From NCBI RefSeq assembly GCF_019645855.1, contig NZ_CP080999.1, positions 5,022,001 to 5,086,000 of the forward strand: a DNA stretch of 64,000 nt, read 5' to 3'. The DNA comes from Mycobacterium malmoense. GTDB lineage: Bacteria > Actinomycetota > Actinomycetes > Mycobacteriales > Mycobacteriaceae. The position numbers were made by a program, and so were the translations under genes. Below the pieces are notes generated by a model. The model searched no databases. It worked only from the letters and a program-made list of their open reading frames with translations, and was not told the DNA's origin. Positions within the stretch are counted from its first letter, which is position 1; every line of letters starts with the position of its first letter. This document shows, piece after piece, positions 35,979 to 43,907 of the stretch.

Positions 35979-36626
35979 CTACTGACCCAGCGCGTTCTGC
36001 ATAGCCCCGGCCAAGACGTTGACCGCGGGACCGGCGTTCCCAGACTGGCAGACTTTGGCTTGCAGCAACACGTTTTCGCGCAGCCTGGTTTGATCGAAGC
36101 ACCGGCGGTCGGTGCCCGCTTCCTGCTTGGTCCAATTCGCGTCGACACCGGTCGCCGGCCCGCCGTCGAACGACCACACCTGGGTGATCCCGTTGTCCAG
36201 GTGCATCGCCGTGGTCTGTCCCGAGCAACCAACGGTCCGGTCCACGACCCGATGGAAGGCCCGGCCCGCGGCGTCGTCGGTGGCGAAGACCCCGATCGCC
36301 TGTTTGACGTAGTGGGTCTGATCGTTCGCCGACGTCTGGGTGGTGGCTCCGTTGAACGACGCCAGATCCGGGTCGTCATACACCTCGGGCAGCCCGATGT
36401 CCGCCCAGTTGTTGCACACCGGGACATCGACCGAATAGCTCTGGAACGGCTGGGTGAACACCGATTCCCATCCCATTGGCCCGCCGACAATATTGCCGAC
36501 CGATCCCTTGCCGAGGACCGCGTAGTTCACCACGCCCGGGTCCGACGGGTGAGCGGCCGCGACCGGGATGCCCAACGCTCCCCCGACCGCCACACCGACG
36601 GTTGCCACCGCGGTGGAGATCCGCAT
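35979..36626 (-). CDS. Secreted PknH-sensor-like protein (Rv3705c-like)
   Basis: 215-residue exported protein. A signal peptide (about 1-28, AVGGALGIPVAAAHP) precedes a domain related to the extracellular sensor of PknH: QTHYVKQAIGVFATDDAAGRAF is typical, and the four cysteines (VCNNW, GCSGQ, RCFD, VCQSG) are placed for two disulfides. ATG 36626 is chosen; an in-frame TTG at 36638 is less likely. It lies behind the egt operon with its own promoter region. Ligand unknown. Confidence 0.82.
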   Translation of the reverse strand: MRISTAVATVGVAVGGALGIPVAAAHPSDPGVVNYAVLGKGSVGNIVGGPMGWESVFTQPFQSYSVDVPVCNNWADIGLPEVYDDPDLASFNGATTQTSANDQTHYVKQAIGVFATDDAAGRAFHRVVDRTVGCSGQTTAMHLDNGITQVWSFDGGPATGVDANWTKQEAGTDRRCFDQTRLRENVLLQAKVCQSGNAGPAVNVLAGAMQNALGQ

Positions 36627-36647
36627 CGCTGGATCCAATCGCCCGCG

Positions 36648-37076
36648 CTAGACCTTGGCCGACACGTCGACGTCGACGTTGCCCCGGGTGGCCTTGGAAT
36701 ACGGGCACACCTGATGGGCCTGGTGCACCAAGTCGTCCGCGACGCTTTGTTCCAGGCCCGGAAGGTGGCCGACGACCTTGCCGGTGAGCCCGAATCCGCC
36801 CGCGGAATCCTTGCCGAATCCGATCTGGACGGACACGCTGGTCGCGTCGTCGAGCTTGACCTTCGACCTGCCGGCCACCAGCCGCAGCGCGCCCAGGAAG
36901 CAGGCGGCATACCCGGCGGAGAACAACTGCTCGGGATTGGTGCCTTCGCCGTTGCCGCCCATCGCCTTCGGCGGCCGGGTGTCGAGGTCGATGCGGCCGT
37001 CGTCGGACTTCACGTGGCCGTCACGGCCGCCGCCCGTCGCGGTGGATTCGGTGGTGTACACGACTTCGATGGTCAT
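36648..37076 (-). CDS. ohr: Organic hydroperoxide resistance protein Ohr
   Basis: 142-residue OsmC/Ohr-family thiol peroxidase that reduces organic hydroperoxides. The two reactive cysteines are present: peroxidatic Cys in GYAACFLGAL and resolving Cys in HQVCPYSKAT; GTNPEQLFSAGYAAC and the Arg of DTRPPKAMGG are also conserved. ATG 37076. The 97-bp gap to the catalase gene contains a 12-bp perfect inverted repeat that may be its operator. No ohrR regulator gene is in the window. Confidence 0.92.
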   Translation of the reverse strand: MTIEVVYTTESTATGGGRDGHVKSDDGRIDLDTRPPKAMGGNGEGTNPEQLFSAGYAACFLGALRLVAGRSKVKLDDATSVSVQIGFGKDSAGGFGLTGKVVGHLPGLEQSVADDLVHQAHQVCPYSKATRGNVDVDVSAKV

Positions 37077-37112
37077 GGATCCCGATCATGCCAGGGCCGC
37101 CGCTTTCCAGCG

Positions 37113-37154
37113 AACATCGAGTTGCTGGGCCGAATCGCCCGACAACTCGATGTT
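37113..37154. repeat. 12-bp perfect inverted repeat between catalase and ohr
   Basis: AACATCGAGTTG (37113-37124) and CAACTCGATGTT (37143-37154) are exact reverse complements around an 18-bp loop. A related self-palindrome CAACTCGAGTTG occurs at 37175-37186, at the catalase stop. Either a terminator for the upstream catalase gene or an operator 37-78 bp before the ohr start. Confidence 0.75.
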
Positions 37155-37173
37155 GGATCGCCTACTGGCCTAA

Positions 37174-38622
37174 TCAACTCGAGTTGGCCCGCACCCCTTC
37201 TTCGACCAACTTGCCCAGATCGGGGTCGACGTTGCGCCAGTACTCGAACACCCGTGACAGCACCGGCTCCTTGACCCCTTTGCAGACGTGGCCAACGATG
37301 TTGTGCACCAAGCGTTCCCGGGCCGCGTCGTCGAGCACCTCGCGGACCATGGTGCCCGCCTGTCCCCAGTCGTCGTCCTCGGCGTGCAGCGTGTACGCGG
37401 CGCGGATCATCTGCCCGTCGGCGTGCCAGTGCACCTCGGCGGCGCGGGCCGGATCGGCCTGCGGGCCGCCGTAGGAGTTGGGCGCATACACGGGATCGGA
37501 GACGTTCTTCATCCGCATGGCGCCGTCCTTGGAGTAGCTGTTCACCTCGACCTTCGGCGAGTTGACCGGGATGTGCTTGTAATTGGTTCCCAGCCGTGCG
37601 CGATGCGCGTCGGCGTAGGAGAAGCCGCGAGCCAGCAGCATCTTGTCCGGGCTCAGCCCGGTGCCGGGCACGATGTTGTTCGGCTCGAAGGCGGCCTGCT
37701 CGATCTCGGTGTGGTAGTCGGTGACGTTGCGGTCCAGCGTCATCCTGCCGACCTCGATCAACGGGTAGTCGGCGTGTGGCCACACCTTCGTCAGGTCGAA
37801 CGGGTTGAACCGGTAGGTCTTGGCCTCCTCGAACGGCATGATCTGCACCTTCAGCGTCCAGCTCGGGTAGTCGCCGCGCTCGATCGCCTCGTAGAGGTCG
37901 CGCTGGTGGTAGTCGCCGTCCTCGCCGGCCAGCCGGTCGGCTTCCTCCTGGGTCAGGAACTCGACACCCTGGTCCGTCTTGAAGTGGTACTTCACCCAGA
38001 AGACCTCGCCGGCGGCGTTGATCCAGCTGTAGGCGTGGCTGCTGTAGCCGTTCATGTGCCGCCAGTTCTTCGGGATGCCGCGATCCCCCATCAGCCAGGT
38101 GACCTGGTGCGCCGACTCCGGCGAGAGCGTCCAGAAGTCCCACTGCATGTTGTTGTCGCGCACGTTGCTGGCCTGCAGGCGCTTTTGGGACCGGATGAAG
38201 TGCTGGAACTTCAGCGGGTCACGCATGAAGAAGACCGGCGTGTTGTTGCCGACCATGTCGAAGTTGCCCTCGGTGGTGTAGAACTTCAGCGCGAAGCCGC
38301 GCGGGTCCCGCCAGGTGTCCGGGCTCCCGCGCTCGCCGGCGACGGTGGAAAACCTCGCCAGCATTTCGGTCTTGGTCCCCGGCTGGAATACCGCGGCCCT
38401 GGTGTACTTGCTGACGTCGTTAGTCACCTCGAAGTGGCCGAACGCGCCGCCGCCCTTCGCGTGCGGTTGGCGTTCCGGGATGCGCTCCCGGTTGAACATC
38501 GCCATCTGCTCGATCAGGTAGTGGTCCTGCAGCAGGATGGGGCCGTCGGGACCGATGGTCAGCGACTGGTCGTCACTGGGTGCAGCGATGCCGGCGTCAT
38601 TGGTGGTGTAGCGCTCCGTCAT
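37174..38622 (-). CDS. katA: Monofunctional heme catalase (small-subunit type)
   Basis: 482-residue catalase that dismutates hydrogen peroxide. The distal histidine is in ERQPHAKGGGAFG, the distal Asn in MVGNNTPVFFMRDP, and the proximal heme-ligand tyrosine in ARGFSYADAHRARLG. The length fits clade 3 small-subunit enzymes, distinct from the KatG catalase-peroxidase. ATG 38622 has GAGGAG upstream. It neighbours ohr, forming an oxidative-stress pair; I do not recall a catalase at this place in M. tuberculosis. Confidence 0.95.
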   Translation of the reverse strand: MTERYTTNDAGIAAPSDDQSLTIGPDGPILLQDHYLIEQMAMFNRERIPERQPHAKGGGAFGHFEVTNDVSKYTRAAVFQPGTKTEMLARFSTVAGERGSPDTWRDPRGFALKFYTTEGNFDMVGNNTPVFFMRDPLKFQHFIRSQKRLQASNVRDNNMQWDFWTLSPESAHQVTWLMGDRGIPKNWRHMNGYSSHAYSWINAAGEVFWVKYHFKTDQGVEFLTQEEADRLAGEDGDYHQRDLYEAIERGDYPSWTLKVQIMPFEEAKTYRFNPFDLTKVWPHADYPLIEVGRMTLDRNVTDYHTEIEQAAFEPNNIVPGTGLSPDKMLLARGFSYADAHRARLGTNYKHIPVNSPKVEVNSYSKDGAMRMKNVSDPVYAPNSYGGPQADPARAAEVHWHADGQMIRAAYTLHAEDDDWGQAGTMVREVLDDAARERLVHNIVGHVCKGVKEPVLSRVFEYWRNVDPDLGKLVEEGVRANSS

Positions 38623-38723
38623 TTCGCCATCTCCTCGTTAACTGGGCTGAAGTCACGGCAGTTCAACGGCGAGCGGTATCCCGCTGTCGAATCTGACTCG
38701 GCGGCAATGACTTTCAGACCTCA

Positions 38724-38751
38724 GTATGCCCCTTCCCTGGGACGGGTCAAG
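38724..38751 (-). promoter_or_regulatory. Candidate SigA-type promoter of the catalase gene
   Basis: On the minus strand TTGACC (38746-38751), a 16-bp spacer and CATACT (38724-38729) resemble -35 and -10 boxes. They lie about 100 bp upstream of the catalase ATG, leaving a long 5' UTR. Motif match only. Confidence 0.4.
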
Positions 38752-38766
38752 AAAAGATAGGCACGC

Positions 38767-39240
38767 TTAAGGGCGCGGCGCCGGAGTGTTGGGGGCTGGG
38801 CTCGGTGCACTGGTCGTCGGCAACTGGCCGGGGCCACCCGGGCCGCCCGGCCCGAAACCCGGCGGCGGCGCGAAACCCGGCGGCGGCCCGAACGGCGGCG
38901 GCACGAACATCCCCGGGCCGCCGGGACCGTCGAATTGCCACGGGCCACCGGGACCTCCCGGGCCGCCCGGGCCACCGGGACCGCCGGGGCCGAACATCGG
39001 GCCGTGGTGGTATCGGTACTGGCAGTGATGGTTGAACCCCACGACCATGGCACCGGCGAAGAAGACGGTCGCGAGGATAAAAACGATGCCCGCGACGATC
39101 ACCACCCACGCCGCGGCCAGATAGATCCTGGGGGGCTTGACTCGCTCGTGCGGTGGCGGTGGCGGTGGCGGTGACTGGGGTGGCTGTGGAGTTCCGGCGG
39201 CGGACGGCGGCGGCGTTGACGGCTGGGGTGTTTCGGTCAT
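38767..39240 (-). CDS. His/Pro/Gly-rich single-helix membrane protein, paralogue A
   Basis: 157-residue protein: a Pro-rich cytoplasmic segment (1-33), one helix (IYLAAAWVVIVAGIVFILATVFFAGAMVVG in pieces, about 40-68), then the His-rich NHHCQYRYHHGPMFG and long GGPGGPGG/FGPPPGF runs outside. ATG 39240 is chosen as MTETPQPS matches the start pattern of its neighbour at 39439-39828; the longer frame is an extension. Corresponds to the proline-rich proteins near Rv3705A/Rv3706c. Metal or surface binding is possible but unproven. Confidence 0.75.
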   Translation of the reverse strand: MTETPQPSTPPPSAAGTPQPPQSPPPPPPPHERVKPPRIYLAAAWVVIVAGIVFILATVFFAGAMVVGFNHHCQYRYHHGPMFGPGGPGGPGGPGGPGGPWQFDGPGGPGMFVPPPFGPPPGFAPPPGFGPGGPGGPGQLPTTSAPSPAPNTPAPRP

Positions 39241-39349
39241 GTATTGAATAGTGCCCCGGCAATCAACCGCGATAACAGACCCCGGCGACAAAAGTTGCTG
39301 TGAATTGCGCCCAACGCGGGCGCCCATGGATAGGGCCCGCAATGAGGCA

Positions 39350-39379
39350 TAGCCCGGCGTTCGGTCGAGCGCCGGGCTA
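39350..39379. terminator. Hairpin with 10-bp perfect stem
   Basis: TAGCCCGGCG (39350-39359) and CGCCGGGCTA (39370-39379) are exact complements with a 10-nt loop. It lies between the two His-rich genes, 60 bp beyond the 3' end of the upstream one. A terminator is likely. Confidence 0.6.
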
Positions 39380-39399
39380 CTTGGTTGCGGGTTGACGAC

Positions 39400-39430
39400 C
39401 CCACGGGGGTGCTCCTACCACCCCCGTGGG
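39400..39430 (-). terminator. Hairpin with 11-bp perfect stem after the second His-rich gene
   Basis: CCCACGGGGGT (39400-39410) and ACCCCCGTGGG (39420-39430) pair perfectly around a 9-nt loop, only 9 bp past the stop at 39439. No U-tract follows, as is common for mycobacterial terminators. Confidence 0.7.
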
Positions 39431-39438
39431 CATGTTGC

Positions 39439-39828
39439 CTACGGCGTCCGAGGCGGAACTACCGACGACGGAATCTGACTGGGTCCCGGGGCGCCGGGCG
39501 TCACAGACGCAGCCCCACCCGGTGGAATCGCCTCCGGTCCGCCCGGGCCACCCGGACCGCCCGGGCCGCCGAATCGGTGCGGATGCATGAACATCGCGTG
39601 GTGTTTGTGGTGGTGGTGGAAGCCGCCGTGATGACCGGCATGCCTGCCGAGCGTGAAGCCGCTGAAGAAAATGACCGCGACGATGAACACGATCCCGGCG
39701 ACGATCGCGACCCAGGCCGCGACTTGGAAGACCCTGGGGGTCCGGTGTGGCGCTGCCTCTGTCGACGCAGGCGCCGGCGCAGTTGCGGTTGAAGTCCGCA
39801 CGGTTGGGGTGTCAGATGTTTCACTCAT
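39439..39828 (-). CDS. His/Pro/Gly-rich single-helix membrane protein, paralogue B (Rv3706c-like)
   Basis: 129-residue protein with a Thr/Ala/Pro-rich N-terminus (1-35), one helix (about 38-60, VAAWVAIVAGIVFIVAVIFF) and a striking histidine cluster just outside the membrane (GRHAGHHGGFHHHHKHHAMF), then GGPGGPGG. Helix and layout repeat those of the downstream gene at 38767, so the two are paralogues. ATG 39828; an in-frame upstream Met three codons earlier is possible. The His cluster suggests metal (Zn, Cu, Ni) or acid sensing, which is inference. Confidence 0.78.
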   Translation of the reverse strand: MSETSDTPTVRTSTATAPAPASTEAAPHRTPRVFQVAAWVAIVAGIVFIVAVIFFSGFTLGRHAGHHGGFHHHHKHHAMFMHPHRFGGPGGPGGPGGPEAIPPGGAASVTPGAPGPSQIPSSVVPPRTP

Positions 39829-40163
39829 GAGACACATGATGCGGGCGTTAACAACAGTTATGGCTATGCGCTACTTAAGTAAAAGCTGTGAGCTCAAAGC
39901 TCGCCCTACGTGCTAAACGGCATGCCCTTCGCGTTGTTCCCCAACGAGCGGAAAGCCGGAATGACCGCGCCATCAACCCACCGTCCTCCACATCAACCAG
40001 GACAAACGCGTCGTCGTTGACGAGGCTGGCCGCGCGATGGAGGAATTCCTCGTGTTGGCTGACGAGCACGGCGGCGTGCACGTCTGGCTGTCCGATCTCG
40101 AGTCAGACGGGGGCTGCTGGGCCAGATGCGCGCCGAGGGCACCGAGTTCCGGCCCGGCTGAAA
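39829..40163. other. Intergenic region with a possible gene remnant
   Basis: 335 bp. On the plus strand about 39985-40160, conceptual translation gives TVLHINQDKRVVVDEAGRAM and EEFLVLADEHGGVHVWLSD, then after a frame change GLLGQMRAEGTEFRPG ending in a stop. The composition is protein-like but no start or family is evident, so it is a likely decayed fragment. Confidence 0.3.
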
Positions 40164-41333
40164 TTAGCCCTCCGAGCCGGGCTTGAACGGGTTGACCGCA
40201 AACTGGATCACCCGGTAGGGCGCGCTTACCCGGGCGCGGGTGTCCCACTGGCTGACGAAAATCCGCAGCTCATCGAGGGTGGAGCCGGGTGATATGTAGC
40301 CGCCGTAGGGTTGTGCGAGCCGGTTGTCGTAGGGCGGCGGCAGGCTTTCGGCGGGTTCGGGCCACTCGTCGTGTTGCACCACCGTCGTCACGGGCGCGGT
40401 GCCCAGCTCTGTCGGGTCGTTGGCCACCCGGACCTCCATGTTGCCGGTGCTGGCGTTGAAATACGACAGCACCGCCTTGCCGTCGATCTCCCTGATGGAC
40501 ATCTCGCCCACCTGGTCGGGCCACAGGGGCGTCGGCGGCTTGTTCCACCCGCCCTCGGGTCCCGACGCCCAGCCCTGCCACCGGGACCGGTCGGTGAACG
40601 TTTGCGGCGTGGCCCGGTACAGCAGCACCGGGTCCTGGCGGGTGAAGCTGTTGGCCACGATGTAGACCCAGCCGGTCGGCGAATCGGCGCTGGGGATCGG
40701 GTCGTAGTAGCCGCTGATCTGCGTCTGCGAGCCGCCCTGGTAGGACGCGACGCGGCGGGACCCCGCAACGGTCTGCCAGCCGCCATGCGCCGGCTCCGGC
40801 GTCACCAGCCGCGAGTTCAGCGGCACGAGGTTGCGGGTCGTGGTCACCATCAGGTAGTTGCGCCGGTTGATCTGGACCACGCCGGCGGGCAGCTGCGAGT
40901 CCCCCGGCGGCGTGGGGTCGGCCAGCAGCGGTTTGCTGATGCCGGTGACGCCGGTGTAGCGCACCCCGGCGGGGTCGTCGACCGACGCGGTGTCGACGTG
41001 CAGCGCGACCGGCGAGTACCAGCCGCCGAACCCGACACCCTGGCCGGCGAAGCTGTCGCCGCAGACCTGCAGCAGCTCGGTGGGGAACTCAATGAACTCA
41101 CACAGGTCGGTGGCGCCGATGCCGTAGTCCCGGGTGGGGGTTCCGGTGCCGGCCGTCGGGCCGATCCGCAGCACCTGACCCGGTGCCAGCGGCTGCAGGA
41201 TGGGCTCCGGCTCCGGAGCTGGCGGATCGGCACGCGCGGCATCGATCCAAACAGCTTGCGGCACAAGCAAACACATCACCGACGCGACCAACGACGGGCA
41301 CCGCGTGACCAGGCGAGTGTGACCGGAACTCAC
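40164..41333 (-). CDS. Secreted DUF4185 protein (Rv3707c-like)
   Basis: 389-residue exported protein. A signal peptide (about 12-38, SLVASVMCLLVPQAVWIDAARA) precedes a DUF4185 domain with a beta-propeller/sialidase-like pattern: RDYGIGATDLCEFIEF, CGDSFAGQGVGFGGWYSP, YYDPIPSADSPTGWVYIVANSF. The two N-terminal cysteines (LCEF, VCGD) probably bond. GTG 41333 lies 7 bp after the asd stop, so it may be the last gene of the ask-asd operon. Substrate unknown. Confidence 0.85.
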   Translation of the reverse strand: MSSGHTRLVTRCPSLVASVMCLLVPQAVWIDAARADPPAPEPEPILQPLAPGQVLRIGPTAGTGTPTRDYGIGATDLCEFIEFPTELLQVCGDSFAGQGVGFGGWYSPVALHVDTASVDDPAGVRYTGVTGISKPLLADPTPPGDSQLPAGVVQINRRNYLMVTTTRNLVPLNSRLVTPEPAHGGWQTVAGSRRVASYQGGSQTQISGYYDPIPSADSPTGWVYIVANSFTRQDPVLLYRATPQTFTDRSRWQGWASGPEGGWNKPPTPLWPDQVGEMSIREIDGKAVLSYFNASTGNMEVRVANDPTELGTAPVTTVVQHDEWPEPAESLPPPYDNRLAQPYGGYISPGSTLDELRIFVSQWDTRARVSAPYRVIQFAVNPFKPGSEG

Positions 41334-41340
41334 CCGCGGA

Positions 41341-42387
41341 TCACAATGCTGGGCGTATTTCGGCGGCCAACAGCTCGGCGATCTGGATGGTGTTGAGCGC
41401 CGCTCCCTTGCGCAGGTTGTCGCCCGAGACGAACAGCGCCAGGCCTCGCCCATCGGGCACCCCCGGGTCGTGCCGGATGCGCCCGACCAGCGATTCGTCG
41501 ACACCGGCGGCCGCCAGCGGCGTGGGCACATCGACCAGCTTGACACCCGGTGCGCCCTCGAGCAGGTCACGGGCCCGCTCGGGCGAGAGCGGCTGGGCGA
41601 ATTCGGCGTTGATGGACAGCGAGTGCCCGGTGAACACCGGAACCCGCACACAGGTGCCGCTGACCCGCAGGTCGGGGATGCCGAGGATCTTGCGGCTCTC
41701 GAAGCGCAGCTTCTGATCCTCGTCGGTCTCCCCGGAATCGTCGTCCACCAGCGATCCGGCCAGCGGCACCACGTTGAACGCGATCGGCGCCACATAAGTC
41801 TTGGGGGCCGGGAACTCGACCGCGCCGCCGTCGTGCACCAGCCGCTCGGCCTCGCCGACCACCGCACGCGCCTGGGTGGCCAACTCCTCGACACCGGCCA
41901 GGCCGCTGCCGGACACCGCTTGATAGCTCGACACCACCAGACGCACCAGTTGAGCCTCGTCGTGCAGCACCTTGAGCACCGGCATCGCGGCCATGGTGGT
42001 GCAGTTCGGGTTGGCGATGATGCCCTTGGGCCGGCGATGCGCGTCGCGTGAGAAGTTCACCTCGGAGACCACCAACGGCACGTCCGGGTCCTTGCGCCAC
42101 GCCGAGGAGTTGTCGATCACCGTGACTCCGGCCGCGGCAAACCGCGGCGCCTGCACCCGCGACATCGCCGCGCCGGCGGAGAACAACGCGATGTCCAGCC
42201 CGGTCGGGTCCGCCGTCGCGGCGTCTTCGACCTCGATCTCCTGGCCGCGGAACGCGAGCTTGCGGCCCTGCGAGCGGGCCGACGCGAAAAACCGCACCGT
42301 GGTCGCCGGGAAGTCCCGCTCGTCGAGCAGCGTGCGCATCACCTGGCCCACCTGACCGGTGGCACCCACGACGCCGATCGCGACCAT
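41341..42387 (-). CDS. asd: Aspartate-semialdehyde dehydrogenase
   Basis: NADPH-dependent reduction of aspartyl phosphate to the semialdehyde, feeding lysine/diaminopimelate, threonine and methionine synthesis. 348 residues with the dinucleotide motif GVVGATGQVGQVM, the catalytic C129 in IIANPNCTTMAAMPVLK and the substrate region SSYQAVSGSGLAGVEEL. ATG 42387 directly abuts the ask stop, so the two are co-translated. Equivalent to Rv3708c. Confidence 0.96.
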   Translation of the reverse strand: MVAIGVVGATGQVGQVMRTLLDERDFPATTVRFFASARSQGRKLAFRGQEIEVEDAATADPTGLDIALFSAGAAMSRVQAPRFAAAGVTVIDNSSAWRKDPDVPLVVSEVNFSRDAHRRPKGIIANPNCTTMAAMPVLKVLHDEAQLVRLVVSSYQAVSGSGLAGVEELATQARAVVGEAERLVHDGGAVEFPAPKTYVAPIAFNVVPLAGSLVDDDSGETDEDQKLRFESRKILGIPDLRVSGTCVRVPVFTGHSLSINAEFAQPLSPERARDLLEGAPGVKLVDVPTPLAAAGVDESLVGRIRHDPGVPDGRGLALFVSGDNLRKGAALNTIQIAELLAAEIRPAL

Positions 42388-43653
42388 CTACCGGCCCGTC
42401 CCCGCATACACCGTCGCCGACTCCTCGCCGCCGAGCCCGAACGCCTCGTGCAGCGCGACGACCGCCTTGTCCAGTTCGGTGTCGCGGCACAGCACCGAGA
42501 TGCGGATCTCGGAGGTGGAGATCAGCTCGATGTTGACGCCCACGGCCGCCAGCGCCTCGCAGAAGGTCGCGGTGACTCCGGGATGGCTGCGCATGCCCGC
42601 CCCCACCAGCGACACCTTGCCGATGTGGTCGTCGTAGAGCAGCTGGGTGAACCCGATTTCGTCCTTCAGCGAGTCCAGCTTCTCCACCGCGGTGGGCCCG
42701 CTGTCGCGGGAACAGGTGAAGGTGATGTCGGTCCTGCCGTCCTCGACCTTGGAGACGTTCTGCAGCACCATGTCGATGTTCACGTCGGCGTCGGCGACGG
42801 CCCGGAAGACCTTGGCAGCATAGCCCGGGATGTCGGGCAGCCCGACGATGGTCACCTTGGCCTCGCTGCGGTCGTGTGCGACTCCGGTGAGGATGGGGTC
42901 TTCCATGGGTTTGTCCTTGATCGATCCGGTTACGAGGGTGCCCGGCTTATCCGAGTACGACGACCGGACGTGCACCGGAATGTTGTAGCGGCGAGCGTAT
43001 TCCACGCACCGCAGCATGAGTACCTTGGCGCCGCAGGCCGCCATCTCGAGCATCTCCTCGAAGGTCACCGCGTCCAACCTGCGGGCGTTGTGCACGATCC
43101 TCGGGTCCGCGCTGAAGATGCCGTCCACGTCGGTGTAGATCTCGCAGACGTCGGCGCCGAGCGCGGCCGCCAACGCGACCGCCGTGGTGTCCGAGCCACC
43201 GCGGCCCAGCGTGGTGACGTCTCGGGTGTCCTGGCTGACGCCCTGGAATCCGGCGACCAGCACGATGCGCCCCTCGTCGAGCGCGGTTTGCAGCCGCCCG
43301 GGCGTGACTTCGATGATCTTCGCGTTGCCGTGGGTGCCGGTGGTGATCACCCCGGCCTGCGAGCCGGTGAACGAGCGGGCCTGTGCGCCCAGCGATTCGA
43401 TCGCCATGGCCACCAGGGCGTTGGAGATGCGCTCGCCGGCGGTCAGCAGCATGTCGAGTTCCCGCGGCGGCGGGGCCGGGCAGACCTGCTGGGCCAGGTC
43501 CAGCAGGTCGTCGGTGGTGTCACCCATCGCCGACACCACCACGACGACGTCGTTGCCCTGCTTCTTGGTCGCGACGATGCGCTCAGCCACGCGGCGGATC
43601 CGATCGGCGTCGGCCACCGAGGATCCGCCGTACTTTTGCACGACGAGCGCCAC
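42388..43653 (-). CDS. ask: Aspartokinase (with internal start for the beta subunit)
   Basis: Phosphorylates aspartate, first step of the aspartate family. 421 residues: kinase domain (VVQKYGGSSVAD, TTLGRGGSDTTAVALAAALGADVCEIYTDVDGI) and two C-terminal ACT domains for Lys/Thr feedback. GTG 43653 has GGGAAGAG upstream. Inside the frame Met250 (ATG at 42906, sequence MEDPILTG) is preceded by AAGGA at 7 nt, matching the internal start that yields the separate regulatory beta subunit in other actinobacteria. Equivalent to Rv3709c. Confidence 0.96.
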   Translation of the reverse strand: MALVVQKYGGSSVADADRIRRVAERIVATKKQGNDVVVVVSAMGDTTDDLLDLAQQVCPAPPPRELDMLLTAGERISNALVAMAIESLGAQARSFTGSQAGVITTGTHGNAKIIEVTPGRLQTALDEGRIVLVAGFQGVSQDTRDVTTLGRGGSDTTAVALAAALGADVCEIYTDVDGIFSADPRIVHNARRLDAVTFEEMLEMAACGAKVLMLRCVEYARRYNIPVHVRSSYSDKPGTLVTGSIKDKPMEDPILTGVAHDRSEAKVTIVGLPDIPGYAAKVFRAVADADVNIDMVLQNVSKVEDGRTDITFTCSRDSGPTAVEKLDSLKDEIGFTQLLYDDHIGKVSLVGAGMRSHPGVTATFCEALAAVGVNIELISTSEIRISVLCRDTELDKAVVALHEAFGLGGEESATVYAGTGR

Positions 43654-43720
43654 TGTTTCTCTTCCCCACTGCGGTTAGGTCCACAACAGAATACGTGCCG
43701 GTGCATCTCGGTTTTTTTGG

Positions 43721-43782
43721 CGCGAGCGTGCGCAGTTGTACACCTCACGCGGCGTGTCGCCGTACAAACACGCACGTTCGCG
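43721..43782. repeat. 62-bp palindromic repeat, copy 2
   Basis: The arms CGCGAGCGTGCG (43721-43732) and CGCACGTTCGCG (43771-43782) pair over 12 bp with one G-T wobble. The element has the same length and the same end and centre blocks as the copy at 25769-25830. It lies in the ask-leuA divergent region, ending 3 bp before the leuA -35 box. Confidence 0.8.
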
Positions 43783-43785
43783 GTT

Positions 43786-43813
43786 TTGGCCTCGGGGCTG
43801 CTGGCGGTAGAGT
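43786..43813 (+). promoter_or_regulatory. leuA promoter
   Basis: TTGGCC (43786-43791), a 16-bp spacer and TAGAGT (43808-43813) form a good -35/-10 pair. Transcription would start about 7 bp on, at the GTG of the leader peptide, so the leader would be translated from a leaderless end. The position strongly supports the leader assignment. Confidence 0.6.
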
Positions 43814-43820
43814 TCACCGC

Positions 43821-43862
43821 GTGCAGCGGGTGCTCCTCCTCGGACGCCGCGACGGGGTCTGA
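43821..43862 (+). CDS. leuA leader peptide
   Basis: A 13-codon frame GTG...TGA encodes MQRVLLLGRRDGV, with three consecutive leucine codons (CTC CTC CTC at 43833-43841). It starts at the predicted transcription start and lies 76 bp upstream of leuA. Leader peptides with a leucine run are expected for ribosome-mediated attenuation of leuA, and such control has been predicted for actinobacterial leuA genes. When leucyl-tRNA is scarce the ribosome should stall on the CTC codons and alter folding of the following RNA. Confidence 0.7.
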   Translation: MQRVLLLGRRDGV

Positions 43863-43907
43863 TCCAGACCGGCTTCCCGTCGCGGGTGTTCGCGATGCGC
43901 CGGTCTG
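43847..43907 (+). promoter_or_regulatory. Attenuator-like alternative RNA stems before leuA
   Basis: Two perfect stems interleave. Stem 1: CCGCGACGGG (43847-43856) with CCCGTCGCGG (43876-43885). Stem 2: CAGACCGG (43865-43872) with CCGGTCTG (43900-43907). The left arm of stem 2 lies in the loop of stem 1, so in a simple nested fold they exclude each other. Stem 1 begins inside the leader peptide, 6 nt after the Leu codons, where a stalled ribosome would cover it. Which fold turns expression on cannot be settled by eye; there is no U-tract. Confidence 0.65.

Noticed and set aside
38767..39828. Collagen-like or PE_PGRS proteins from GGPGGPGG runs
   Set aside because: Runs are short, follow a single membrane helix, and lack PE/PPE signatures.
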